The notes beneath the pieces were generated by a model. It ran no database searches. It saw only the letters and a list, made by a program, of their open reading frames with translations, and was not told the origin of the DNA. From Pseudomonadota bacterium (GTDB taxonomy: Bacteria > Myxococcota_A > UBA796 > GCA-2862545): a stretch of 64,000 nt of DNA. The stretch covers positions 1 to 64,000 of the forward strand of contig CANNIZ010000008.1 of NCBI GenBank assembly GCA_947505245.1, in the 5' to 3' direction. The position numbers and the translations under genes were made by a program. Shown in pieces: positions 39,201 to 44,913 of this stretch. The number at the start of each line of letters is the position of its first letter. The first letter of the stretch is position 1.

Positions 39201-40592
39201 CCTTGGATCGCAGACCATGCGATCGACGGGGTTCCGGTGTTGCCCGGCGTCATCGGCGTCGAGCTCATGGCAGCGGCCGCGATGGCCGTGCGGCCGGGCC
39301 AGTCCTACGCCGGCTGTAGCGACGTGAAGTTCGACGCGCCGATCAAGGTGTTCCCCGAGGGGCCAACCACCGTGATCATCCACGCTGAGCCGTACCGCGA
39401 GCGCGACGTGCGGTGCCGGGTCACGAGCGAACGCACGCTCAAGACGGGCCGGTTGCAGCAGACCGTGCACTTTCAGGCGATCATCGTGTTCGGCGATGAG
39501 GCGCCGATCGAGCCGCTGCCGTCGGCGTTCTTCCCCGATGAGACGGTCGACTCCAAGGCCATCTACGAGCGCTTCTTCCACGGGGACGCGTTCCGCGTGT
39601 TGTCAGGGGTGCAGGGGGCAGCCACCGACGGTCTGCTCGCGGACGCGCGCACCGACGGCACGAAGATCGCGGAGTACCTCGCGACGGACCCCCTGGTCCT
39701 CGAGTCCGCATTCCAGGCCGCAGGGCTGCATCGCATGCTGCTGTCGGGCGACATGGCGCTGCCAGCGACGATCGACGAGGTGCGGAACGTCCGCGCGGTG
39801 CATCCGAACGAGCCGCTCACGCTCATGGTGTACTTCGATGGGGAGTCCTACGACATCGACGTGGACGGCTCCGACGGGCCGGCCATGCGCGTGCGCGGGT
39901 TCCGGATGGCAGCGCTCGGCCCGCTGCCGCCGGAGAAGCGGTTTCCCGAGCCGCCGGAAGGTCGCTTCGCGGCGTTCGAGGGCCTCGTGAAGGCGAAGGG
40001 ACGCGTATCGGGGGCGCGGGCGTCGGCGGCCGACGTCCACGAGCTCGCGCCGGACGAGATCGCGGCGCTGTCTTCGCGCGGGACGGCGCGTCGGGTGGCC
40101 GATCGCCTGGCCGGGCGCGTCGCAGCGAAGCGCGCGCTCGCCGAACTCACGGGCGTTGATGCGGCTCGAATTCGCATCGAGACGGCGTCATCGGGCGCGC
40201 CGATCGCGGTCGTGCCGGGTCACCCGTCCGTCGCGGTGTCGATCAGCCACGGAGACGGGGTCGCCGTCGCCGTCGCCGTGCAGAACGGGCGCGTGGGCGT
40301 TGATCGGGAGCGCATCGCGCCTCGCACCGACGCGTTTGTCCGCGACTGGTACACGGACGGGGAGCATCGTCGCTGCGCGGGCGACGCTGTCGCGCTGACC
40401 GTGGTCTGGTGTGTGAAGGAGGCCGTTCAGAAGGCGCTCGGCGTCGGCATGGCGATGCACCCACGCGCGATCGACGTCGTGCTGCAGCCGGGCGCCGCGA
40501 CCGTGTCGATCAATGGGGTGCAACAAGATTATGCAGTGGCTTGGGAGGTCGATGGAGGCTTCGCGGCCGCCGTCGTGCGCGAGGCCGCGTGA
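30279..40592 (+). CDS. PUFA-synthase-like megasynthase: NPD*-KS-AT-ACP-KS-ACP3-KR-DH-PPTase, 3437 aa
   Basis: Domains in order (approximate residues): a nitronate-monooxygenase/PfaD-like fragment (85-210; GVGPRGAAAAMALGAAGVV); KS1 (362-830; Cys576, His710, His751); malonyl-type AT (960-1250; GQGSQ, GHSLG with Ser1062, His1167); ACP1 (Thr1367); KS2 (1515-1975; Cys1722, His1870, His1910); ACP2-4 (Thr2109, Thr2218, Thr2386); KR (2485-2930; GGGRG at 2688, Ser2853, Tyr2866, Asn2870); double-hotdog DH (2950-3230; His2980 in DHAIDGVPVLPG, Glu3142 in place of the usual Asp); Sfp-type PPTase (3290-3430; Asp3342, Lys3380, Glu3381). It should make a polyketide or unusual fatty acid by iterative extension. 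There is no thioesterase and no intact enoyl reductase. The four ACPs read GIDT or GVDT where Ser is expected. KS1-AT-ACP-KR-DH recall PfaA; KS2 recalls the second KS of PfaC but keeps Cys. Confidence 0.9.
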   Translation: MPGTVLVVLPAHCAHLCGVVRAGGGVPVVDATGSYVPVVPDGAWVRTRPGRPAPGTGPVLLAEFGSPVPDRETWLETAEPVVPSGFAGIVLRGREASGVGADEDGFLLLVSCGDAGRVILDAGVGPRGAAAAMALGAAGVVVSDAILACPELALPAAMAKRLDAPDSELTHRVAGLRVANGATAPVLRSLVNGSEPSQLADGLWETGDLRAKLWIAGQGLALARGLAERHGTLGGLVRAYVVAMGSWGAQVRTASSAEGRPVGTANALAATGTAATTGGAVGSGPLWEEASWVGRPIHGASVDALVAFGGPVVAPADAVETVKKALLTSASPEVMVVPAPVIVPECAPDAVVAAASKPAGGGAVAIVGMGARFPGAGNVASFWANIKAGVNAITEVPVERWDPALYFDKDASAPDKTYTQIGGFLKDFKFDPKRFRIPPKVARQIDPVQQITLTCVAEALEDAGLDADGKGAGKAFDRARCAVILGNSLGGEIKDEYAIRLAWPEFRKKLLESAEIQAMPAASREALLGHLEADHKRDLHEVDEDSMPGELSNVIAGRIANAFDLHGANFTVDAACASSMAAVQASVKGLQDGDFDLAVSGGADRSMNISTYVKFCKIGALSPDHSAPFDASANGFVMGEGCGILILKRLEDAVRDGDRVYAVIRGVGASSDGKGKGITAPNLQGQLRALERAYLAAGVDPATVDLIECHGTSTSVGDKIEVEALSEFIGQGKRGARGPMRIGSVKSMIGHLKSAAGAAAIIKTAMALHAGVLPPSINFKAARADMPLAKVPLQVQSIAESWPNTPEGVRRAGVSSFGFGGTNFHIVMESFGGRGLESSTFQLATVVPEAPASSYFAAPEVVVEAERAPAPVIEIVERTWPEGLWVASATDRDGIVAALNQVASGQRAPWNPSAQIRMSAAAETVEEMRSQVERAIAVLHKGSNPDLLRARNIHLEDTPVDGKLAMLFTGQGSQYVGMGLDLAEAFPVVKETFATADEILTPVLGRSLTSYLRAEPGADLAAMEDALRQTEISQPATLAVDVGILRVLASYNVRPDVVAGHSLGEYAACVAAGIMTYEQALMAVSARGREMANIKLDDPGKMAGIAASTEVVEEVLADVDGYVIAANKNCPSQTVIAGASDAVDEACERFRARGITVYPLPVSHAFHSSIVAPASEPLKKVLKKLKLKAPVRPITTNVTAEWYPSDKGAQSRIIDLLGQQISSPVEWTAQIERMYSDGARLFLEVGPKRALTGFVVSILKRRPHRALYTNHPKRGGVWSVRDAIAGLLVLGQPVSAEMSSGIPDILLAPDARTATTQAMAADQALHSTQALPDVEDGIKAIIAKVSGYDPSELDPAFELEADLGIDTVKQAEIFSVVRSTYGIRRDPSFSFADHKTLRSVIDWATARIGARRRSQPPVQPAAAVVPVAVAVPSSPIIAADVVAQFLAAAAKQGLAGGDAEGFARALLPAVSGLLSAAFEAARAAAPPAPAPAVVYVQAPAAAPVARAAQPVQPSITVVCSGASVGLPGGTEVFAADNFKAILSGENRIRHLGERANRFLEKNVVRLEKDPQTGEGRFLPVKDANDVIRLAGYRSAFDAKAYGLSDELVLALDIVSQLAIAAGLEALRDAGIPLVRAYRATAGKKKVPMGWLLPEALRDGTGIIFASAFPGYDAFAKHLANNGDDGEGRFDRRFLFQILAFGHAQFAQFIGARGPNTSINAACASTTQAVSMAEDWIRGGRCERVVVIGADDVTNETLMPWIGTGFLASGAATTKDKVEEAALPFDRRRHGMILGMGAVGLVIETAESARARGVVPVAELVGTAIANSAFHGSRLDAGHVRDVFVGLAKRVAAKENVALEAIASSSMFMSHETYTPARGGSAAAEIEALRSAFGASASKVAIANIKGFVGHPMGAGIEDGVAVKSLQYGIVPPIANFREPDPDLGDLSISRGERRELQYAWRLAAGFGSQIALAVWKRSARGDDRLDAGKHAAWLKTVTGYAFVAERIEDRTLRVHEASADAVLSLAADPSPATIEFGAPPVAPERVQAAVRSPAPAAVVAVVPGPSAAPAAAEGDLEKALIALVAEKTGYGIDEIDPDFELERDLGIDTVKQAEIFTQIRSAYGIDRDDSFRLTDYRTIRALAGWLATKVGGPAAAPPPVVEVSSAVAVVGEPAARPTVADKPDVQAELVALIAVKTGYGADELDLDFELEKDLGIDTVKQAEIVTDLRGRYGIARDDAFRLSDFPTIRALARALTERIGTAAPAVEPAPTVTPAPVADPAQRQPTQDETGRWDFSADEAEPAPPPWELSATDDPTDTPDPNLVARRVTSDATGEVLRPLTAVTASEAERMAVLSDLLALVAERTGYEPSDLDPTFELEADLGVDTVKQAEIVTALRERYGLPRDDSFRLGDSKSLEALAAALADRVASQGGPADGPATIVSFEDDAAETEHRTGGTLVPGPDAVADSAAADAGKTLFAEEFDLSPAGGAETYRTVALPPGFRLRRPVLTERPLPTPGSVAGRHVLVLGDDKRAQAVRRELLVRGAVLDAPFDAVLDAGDDVRMSFKTARSLDASRPAAWLSVGRLGDLDGIYPIERAFNDGARAGFAKALAREWPGTAVHVLGFQGGSNDDESARAICEELSACSRPRDGAVEVFRKAQERRVIAYRTEVVPRAGMLADAPVVLITGGGRGISARIGLELARRGPVRLALVGRGPMGEVDLDAQTEKERIKAALKATSAKVTPAEVDRRLDPMRKADEIRKNVQQMEAIGAEVKYFRADLADDAAVAQLLEDVDAQFGPIDVVIHGAGVEESRQLKDKDDAAFDRVFDGKARGGMALVKQLAPEAYFVSMGSVAGRFGNAGQVDYSAANDALARVCLTRPKSLHIDWTAWDDVGMAVRGGMRSLLTQRGVDLLPADAGAGLLVDLMAAGTTGELVVAGRMGDFAPTTDHPLLDRVELAGDGVRAVRLLSLASDPWIADHAIDGVPVLPGVIGVELMAAAAMAVRPGQSYAGCSDVKFDAPIKVFPEGPTTVIIHAEPYRERDVRCRVTSERTLKTGRLQQTVHFQAIIVFGDEAPIEPLPSAFFPDETVDSKAIYERFFHGDAFRVLSGVQGAATDGLLADARTDGTKIAEYLATDPLVLESAFQAAGLHRMLLSGDMALPATIDEVRNVRAVHPNEPLTLMVYFDGESYDIDVDGSDGPAMRVRGFRMAALGPLPPEKRFPEPPEGRFAAFEGLVKAKGRVSGARASAADVHELAPDEIAALSSRGTARRVADRLAGRVAAKRALAELTGVDAARIRIETASSGAPIAVVPGHPSVAVSISHGDGVAVAVAVQNGRVGVDRERIAPRTDAFVRDWYTDGEHRRCAGDAVALTVVWCVKEAVQKALGVGMAMHPRAIDVVLQPGAATVSINGVQQDYAVAWEVDGGFAAAVVREAA

Positions 40593-40673
40593 GGAAGGTC
40601 GCCGGTTCTCGGCGTCTGCCGATTTGCGCTCCCTGCCCGCTGCGTTAACCCGCGGGGGCAACTCGGAGGATTC

Positions 40674-41060
40674 ATGCGCAAGTCCCTTATTCTTCTCGCG
40701 GCAACCCTGCTCGGCGGGTGCGGCATCCCTGGTGACACGCTCCTCGTCGACCTCACGGTCGATGACGCGACGCTCATCTGCAACCACGCCGTCGATGAAA
40801 GCGCCGTGGACCGCACGGTCACGTGCGACGCGCCGATCGGCGAAGTCACGATCGAGCCCTCCACGATGGCCGACTGCACGAGCTACTTCGCTTCCGTGCT
40901 CACGGTCGCCAACCCGGACTGCACGGCCACGCTGGACACCTGGGTTGCCTGCAAGGAAGAGCCCGACCTGACGGACGGCCAGATCTGTGGCACCGAGGAC
41001 TACACGCCCTCGGCCGACTGCATCGCGGTCGTCACCTGCGTCACGCCCGTCACGCCGTAA
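40674..41060 (+). CDS. Cys-rich putative lipoprotein, 128 aa
   Basis: Signal peptide MRKSLILLAATLLGGCG with lipobox LGGC. The mature 112 residues contain about eight Cys at spacings suited to disulfides (LICNHAVDES, TVTCDAP, MADCTSYF, VACKEEP), so it should be a small, rigid surface or periplasmic protein. GGAGG lies five bases before ATG 40674. A hairpin terminator follows. It lies 80 bases after the megasynthase gene on the same strand; a link to it is possible but not shown. Function unknown. Confidence 0.7.
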   Translation: MRKSLILLAATLLGGCGIPGDTLLVDLTVDDATLICNHAVDESAVDRTVTCDAPIGEVTIEPSTMADCTSYFASVLTVANPDCTATLDTWVACKEEPDLTDGQICGTEDYTPSADCIAVVTCVTPVTP

Positions 41061-41096
41061 GCGGCTGACGAGCGCCGAGTCCTCGGCGCGCGTCGC

Positions 41097-41134
41097 AAAG
41101 AAGGGTCGGGGCGTTCGCGTCCCGGCCCTTTCTT
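41097..41134. terminator. Hairpin terminator between convergent genes
   Basis: AAGAAGGGTCGGGG and its near-complement CCCGGCCCTTTCTT form a stem around a short loop. The A-rich left end and T-rich right end allow use on both strands, ending the lipoprotein transcript (+) and pdxA (-). Confidence 0.65.
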
Positions 41135-41136
41135 GC

Positions 41137-42027
41137 TCAGAGCGGGCTGGTCAGCTGGTCCGCGAGGTCGAGCGCCGCCTGCATGCTCGACGCGTCAGCG
41201 AGGCCCTTGCCAGCGATGTCATCCGCTGTTCCATGGTCGACCGACGTGCGCACGAACGGGAGCCCGAGCGTCCAGTTCACGCTGCGACCAAAGTCGACGA
41301 GCTTGAGCGGGGCGAGCCCCTGGTCGTGGTACATCGCGACCACGAGGTCGACGACGCCGTCGCCGGCGCGTCGGAACGCCGTCTCAGCGCTCACAGGGCC
41401 GTCGACGAGCACACCCTCCTGCTGAACGAGCCGCACGGCGGGCTCGATCACGAGGCGCTCCTCGCTCCCGAGGACGCCGCCGTCTCCGGCGTGCGGGTTG
41501 AGCCCGCAGACCGCGATGCGGGGAGTTGCAAGGCCGAGGTCGCGGCGCAGCGCCCGGTCCGCGACGCGGATGGTGTGCGCGACGAGGTCGGTCGTGAGCG
41601 CGTCGGCGACTGCACGCAGCGGCAGGTGGACGGTGACGAGCGCGATGCGCAGGCGGCCGCCAACGAACGCCATCACCGGATGGGGAACATTGGACAGCTG
41701 CCCGAGGAACTCGGTGTGACCGATCCAGTCCACACCGGCGGCGTGTAATCGGCCCTTGTGGATCGGCCCGGTGACGAGCCCGCGGGCACGTCCCGAGCGG
41801 ATCTCTCGAACGGCGGTGCGGATCGCGCGCACCTCGATCGGCTCGACGCCAGCTTCGGCTTCCAGCAGGCGCGCCTGCAGGCCGGTGCGGCTCGCCCACT
41901 CCTCGATCGCGGCCCGGTCGCCGCACAGGACCGCGTCGCGGGGGTGCGCGACCAGCGCCTTGCACGCCACCTCGGGCCCGATGCCGCGCGGGTCGCCGGG
42001 CGTGCAGACCAGGGGTAGCGCGCTCAC
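41137..42027 (-). CDS. pdxA: 4-hydroxythreonine-4-phosphate dehydrogenase
   Basis: NAD-dependent enzyme of the pyridoxal phosphate pathway that oxidises 4-phosphohydroxy-L-threonine. The metal-ligand motifs are present: IGHTEFLG in the middle, GLNPHAGDGG, and YHDQGLAPLK near the C-terminus; GDPRGIGPEV is at the N-terminus. Length 296 is slightly short of the usual 320-330 but no motif is missing. The start is GTG 42027, overlapping the surA-like stop by four bases; the upstream extension of the frame is a shadow. The surA-pdxA order is the same as in Escherichia coli, which supports both calls. Confidence 0.92.
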   Translation of the reverse strand: MSALPLVCTPGDPRGIGPEVACKALVAHPRDAVLCGDRAAIEEWASRTGLQARLLEAEAGVEPIEVRAIRTAVREIRSGRARGLVTGPIHKGRLHAAGVDWIGHTEFLGQLSNVPHPVMAFVGGRLRIALVTVHLPLRAVADALTTDLVAHTIRVADRALRRDLGLATPRIAVCGLNPHAGDGGVLGSEERLVIEPAVRLVQQEGVLVDGPVSAETAFRRAGDGVVDLVVAMYHDQGLAPLKLVDFGRSVNWTLGLPFVRTSVDHGTADDIAGKGLADASSMQAALDLADQLTSPL

Positions 42028-42962
42028 TGGTCGGAGAGGAGCACGCGGATGGTGGCGTCGCGCTTCGCCTGGGCGTACCACGTCTCCATCTCGGACTCGC
42101 CCTTCTGCTGGTAGACCTCGCCGACGAGCTGCTCACGCACCTCGGCCAGCGGCTTTACGCCGGCAGCCTCCGTCCGGGTGGAGACGATCTTCAGCACGAG
42201 GAGATCGGTTCCGACGTCGATCGCGGGGGCGACCTGCCCGACGGCGGTGGCGGTAACCACGGCCGCGAGCGGCTTTGCGAGGTCGCTCGCTTTGAACGTG
42301 CCCATGACGCCGTCCCGCGGGGCGAACTTGCCGCCGTCGCGCTCCTTGACCGTCGCGAGCCAGTCGCGTGTCCCCGCGTTGATCTCGGCGACGAGCGCGT
42401 CGAGTTCGGCCTTCAGCGCAGCGCGGTCGGCGCCTTCCGGGACCGGAACCGAGAACGCCGCGAGCTCGATCTGCGGCGCCTTGACGACGTCGCGGATCAT
42501 GCGCTGGTACATGTCTTCGATGTCGTTGTCCGACACGGTGATGCGCGGCCGGATCACGTTCTCCTGGAACTTCATCATCCGGATCTCGTCGGAGATCTGC
42601 TCGCGAACGGTCTCCCAAGACACGCCCTGGGACTCGAAGCCCTCGCGCAGGGCCGTGCGATCGGCCACGCCGTACTGCTCCACCATCGAGTCGATCCCGC
42701 GGTCGACTTCGGCGCCGGATACGTCGAGATCGAGCTTCTGCAGCGTCTGCCGCACGAGCACGCGCTCGAGCACCGAGTCCAGCACCTCGTTCTCGGCTTG
42801 CAGCACGCAGGCGCCGCTCGTCTGCCCGGGGCAGGTGTTGGCGATGTACTCGCCGCCGAGGTCATAGAGCTCGGACAGGGCGATCGGCTCTTCGTTCACG
42901 ACCGCTGCGACGCGATCGAGCATGGCCGCATGGGCGGACGCGATCAGAAGGGCCACGATCAT
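42024..42962 (-). CDS. surA: SurA-like periplasmic chaperone/peptidyl-prolyl isomerase, 312 aa
   Basis: A short signal peptide (MIVALLIASAHA) is followed by the SurA N-terminal helical domain (MLDRVAAVVNEEPIALSEL, then SGAEVDRGIDSMVEQYG) and one parvulin-like domain around residues 165-290 with weak conservation (FAPRDGVMGTF in place of the usual GGDLGW). A second parvulin domain, present in E. coli SurA, is missing. It should assist outer-membrane protein folding; isomerase activity is doubtful. Translationally coupled to pdxA. Confidence 0.75.
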   Translation of the reverse strand: MIVALLIASAHAAMLDRVAAVVNEEPIALSELYDLGGEYIANTCPGQTSGACVLQAENEVLDSVLERVLVRQTLQKLDLDVSGAEVDRGIDSMVEQYGVADRTALREGFESQGVSWETVREQISDEIRMMKFQENVIRPRITVSDNDIEDMYQRMIRDVVKAPQIELAAFSVPVPEGADRAALKAELDALVAEINAGTRDWLATVKERDGGKFAPRDGVMGTFKASDLAKPLAAVVTATAVGQVAPAIDVGTDLLVLKIVSTRTEAAGVKPLAEVREQLVGEVYQQKGESEMETWYAQAKRDATIRVLLSDQ

Positions 42963-43177
42963 GGCCGCTCGCCTCCGGCTCGCTGACTACGCCGCGCCGG
43001 GCGCGGCCGGTAGCCCCACGGCGTTCGCAGGGCCGAAGGCCCGAGAACGTCGAGGACAACGGCGCTCCTCACGCCCGCACGCAGTTCGCAGCGTCGCGCG
43101 CGCTTCGCTGATCCGCCACGGGCGGGCTCCGCGCGCGCTGGTTGCCGCTTCGAACGCGGGCGTTCCGGGGCTTGCAA

Positions 43178-44251
43178 TTACTCCTCGCCAGGCGTCGCGA
43201 CGCCGGGCTCGCCTTCCGGACCTTCCGCGGACGGCGTGCCGAGCTCGTCGCCCAGCTCGCCGGGGCCGCGCATGCCAGGCATCGGGGGGCCGCCCATCGG
43301 GCCACCCATGTGCCGCGGCGTCTCGACCTTCACCGCTTCGAGCGCCGCGTCGTCCTTGGTGACGGCGTACTTGGCGACGACGTCGTTGACGTACTTCTCG
43401 TACAGGTCCTTGTACTTCTCGTTCTTGACCTTACGCAGCACGCTGCCGCGCATCTGCTCGAACGTGCGTTCGACGCGCTCGCGCTTGTTCGCGACGAGGA
43501 CGATGTTGTAGCCGCCGCCGCCTTCGAACGGCTCGCTGATGTCGCCCACGTTCATGCCGAACGCCTTGTCGACGACGCTCGTGTCGATGCCGGGCTTGCC
43601 GTCACGACCGACGAAGCCGAGGTCACCGGAGCGGCGGCGATACGGGTCTTCGGACTTCTCAGCCGCGATGTCGCCGAACTTGGCCGGGTCCTTGGTCACG
43701 TCCTTGTAGATCTGCTGGGCTAGGCCCTTCGCGTCCGCGTCCGCGCGGTCGGGACCGACGCGCACGAAGATGCGCTTGATCTGAACCTTCTCCGGCACCA
43801 CGAACTCGTCTTTGTGCGCGTCGAAGTAGGCCTGGAGCTCTTCCTGCGTGAAGTCCGAGTTGCGGACGCCCGAGTAGACCTCCTGGCGCAGCAGGGTGTT
43901 GATCATCACCTTCTGGACCTTGGGGTCGTTGTCGACGCCGCGCGTCTTGGCTTCCTGGTACAGCGCCTTCTCTTCGATGAGCTTCTGAAGGATGTCCTTG
44001 CGCTCTTCCGGCGACAACGTGTCGCCGTTCGCGGGCGTCTTGCGCTGGGCGACCTGCTCGTATTCCTTGCTGTAGACCTTCACATCGCCGACCGTAGCGA
44101 GGACGGTGCCCATGTCTTCCTGGGGAGCCGCGGACGCGCCGGTCGCGGGGCCGCCAGTCGGCGCCGCTACGGGGGCGGCAGCGTCAGGGCCGCCGCAGGC
44201 TGCAAGGGCGAGCGGGAAAACGAGGGACATCCAGTAGTTACGAACGAGCAT
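43178..44251 (-). CDS. Parvulin-type peptidyl-prolyl isomerase lipoprotein, 357 aa
   Basis: Lipoprotein signal with LAAC. After a Pro/Ala linker, a SurA/PrsA-type helical domain (LSPEERKDILQKLIEEKALY) leads to a parvulin domain (residues 155-265) with KIQRIFVRVG-like start (QIKRIFVRVG), SGDLGFVGRDGK and EPFEGGGGYNIVLV, all close to the consensus. The C-terminal 60 residues are Gly/Pro/Met-rich (GGPMGGPPMPGM) and low-complexity. It probably folds exported proteins at the inner leaflet of the outer membrane or on the cytoplasmic membrane. A second folding factor beside surA; about 215 bases of GC-rich non-coding DNA separate them. Confidence 0.85.
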   Translation of the reverse strand: MLVRNYWMSLVFPLALAACGGPDAAAPVAAPTGGPATGASAAPQEDMGTVLATVGDVKVYSKEYEQVAQRKTPANGDTLSPEERKDILQKLIEEKALYQEAKTRGVDNDPKVQKVMINTLLRQEVYSGVRNSDFTQEELQAYFDAHKDEFVVPEKVQIKRIFVRVGPDRADADAKGLAQQIYKDVTKDPAKFGDIAAEKSEDPYRRRSGDLGFVGRDGKPGIDTSVVDKAFGMNVGDISEPFEGGGGYNIVLVANKRERVERTFEQMRGSVLRKVKNEKYKDLYEKYVNDVVAKYAVTKDDAALEAVKVETPRHMGGPMGGPPMPGMRGPGELGDELGTPSAEGPEGEPGVATPGEE

Positions 44252-44346
44252 CTTTCGGACTCCGTTTGAATCAGTCGCGGAAAGCGCCGCCGCGCGGGAC
44301 GCTTCCGATGGAGTGGTGCGTTATCACGGGGTCTCGGAGGGGTCCA

Positions 44347-44895
44347 ATGTGGTTCCTGTCACCTTGCGTCGCGTTCGCCGGTTCGGTGATCATCGACGCG
44401 GCGGTCCCAGTCGAAGTGTTCCTGAATGACGAGGCGCTCGCTCGGCTGTACGTTCCTGGCGTGGTCACGTTGCCGATGGACGACGGTCCTCGGCGCTTGA
44501 AGCTGTGGGTGGACGGCAATCCGCACGAGGTATCGATCGACGTCCCCGTGGCGGGCGTCACCACCGTGATGGTCGGCAAGAACGGCATCACCGCCAACGC
44601 TCCAAATCCCACCGCCATCCCTGTCGGCGCTGTCGAGTTCCGCGTCGCCGGCAAAGGTGAGGTGATGTTCACGATCGACGATCAGCGGCATCACCTCGCG
44701 CCCGGAGCCACGCTGAAGCTCGAGCTGACCAAAGGAAACCACACGATCAGCGTGCGCGACGCGTCGGGGACGCAGATCTGGGCGAAGGGTCTCCTCGTCG
44801 TCGAGGAGCCGCGCGGCGTGATCGTCCAGTTCTCCGAGGGGCGGATGCCCGAGGTCGCGGGCACCGGCGGGCGGTTCGTGCCCGACGGGAAGTAG
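44347..44895 (+). CDS. Exported protein of unknown function, 182 aa
   Basis: ATG 44347 with GGAGGGG upstream gives a short signal sequence (MWFLSPCVAFAGSVIIDA). The rest is beta-rich, in the manner of PEGA-type surface domains: VEVFLNDEALARLYVPGVV, then a second repeat-like strand set ending in IWAKGLLVVEEPRG. The frame stays open upstream over 27 residues without similarity. The gene is divergent from the PPIase gene and convergent with htpG. Function unknown. Confidence 0.6.
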   Translation: MWFLSPCVAFAGSVIIDAAVPVEVFLNDEALARLYVPGVVTLPMDDGPRRLKLWVDGNPHEVSIDVPVAGVTTVMVGKNGITANAPNPTAIPVGAVEFRVAGKGEVMFTIDDQRHHLAPGATLKLELTKGNHTISVRDASGTQIWAKGLLVVEEPRGVIVQFSEGRMPEVAGTGGRFVPDGK

Positions 44896-44913
44896 CGCGC
44901 CGCTGCGGCGACT

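Noticed and set aside
41097..41134. A regulatory RNA in the pdxA-lipoprotein gap
   Set aside because: The hairpin is better explained as a bidirectional terminator between convergent genes.
42922..43362. Plus-strand frame of 146 residues over the surA-PPIase gap
   Set aside because: It runs into the antisense of two real genes and has low-complexity Arg/Ala composition.
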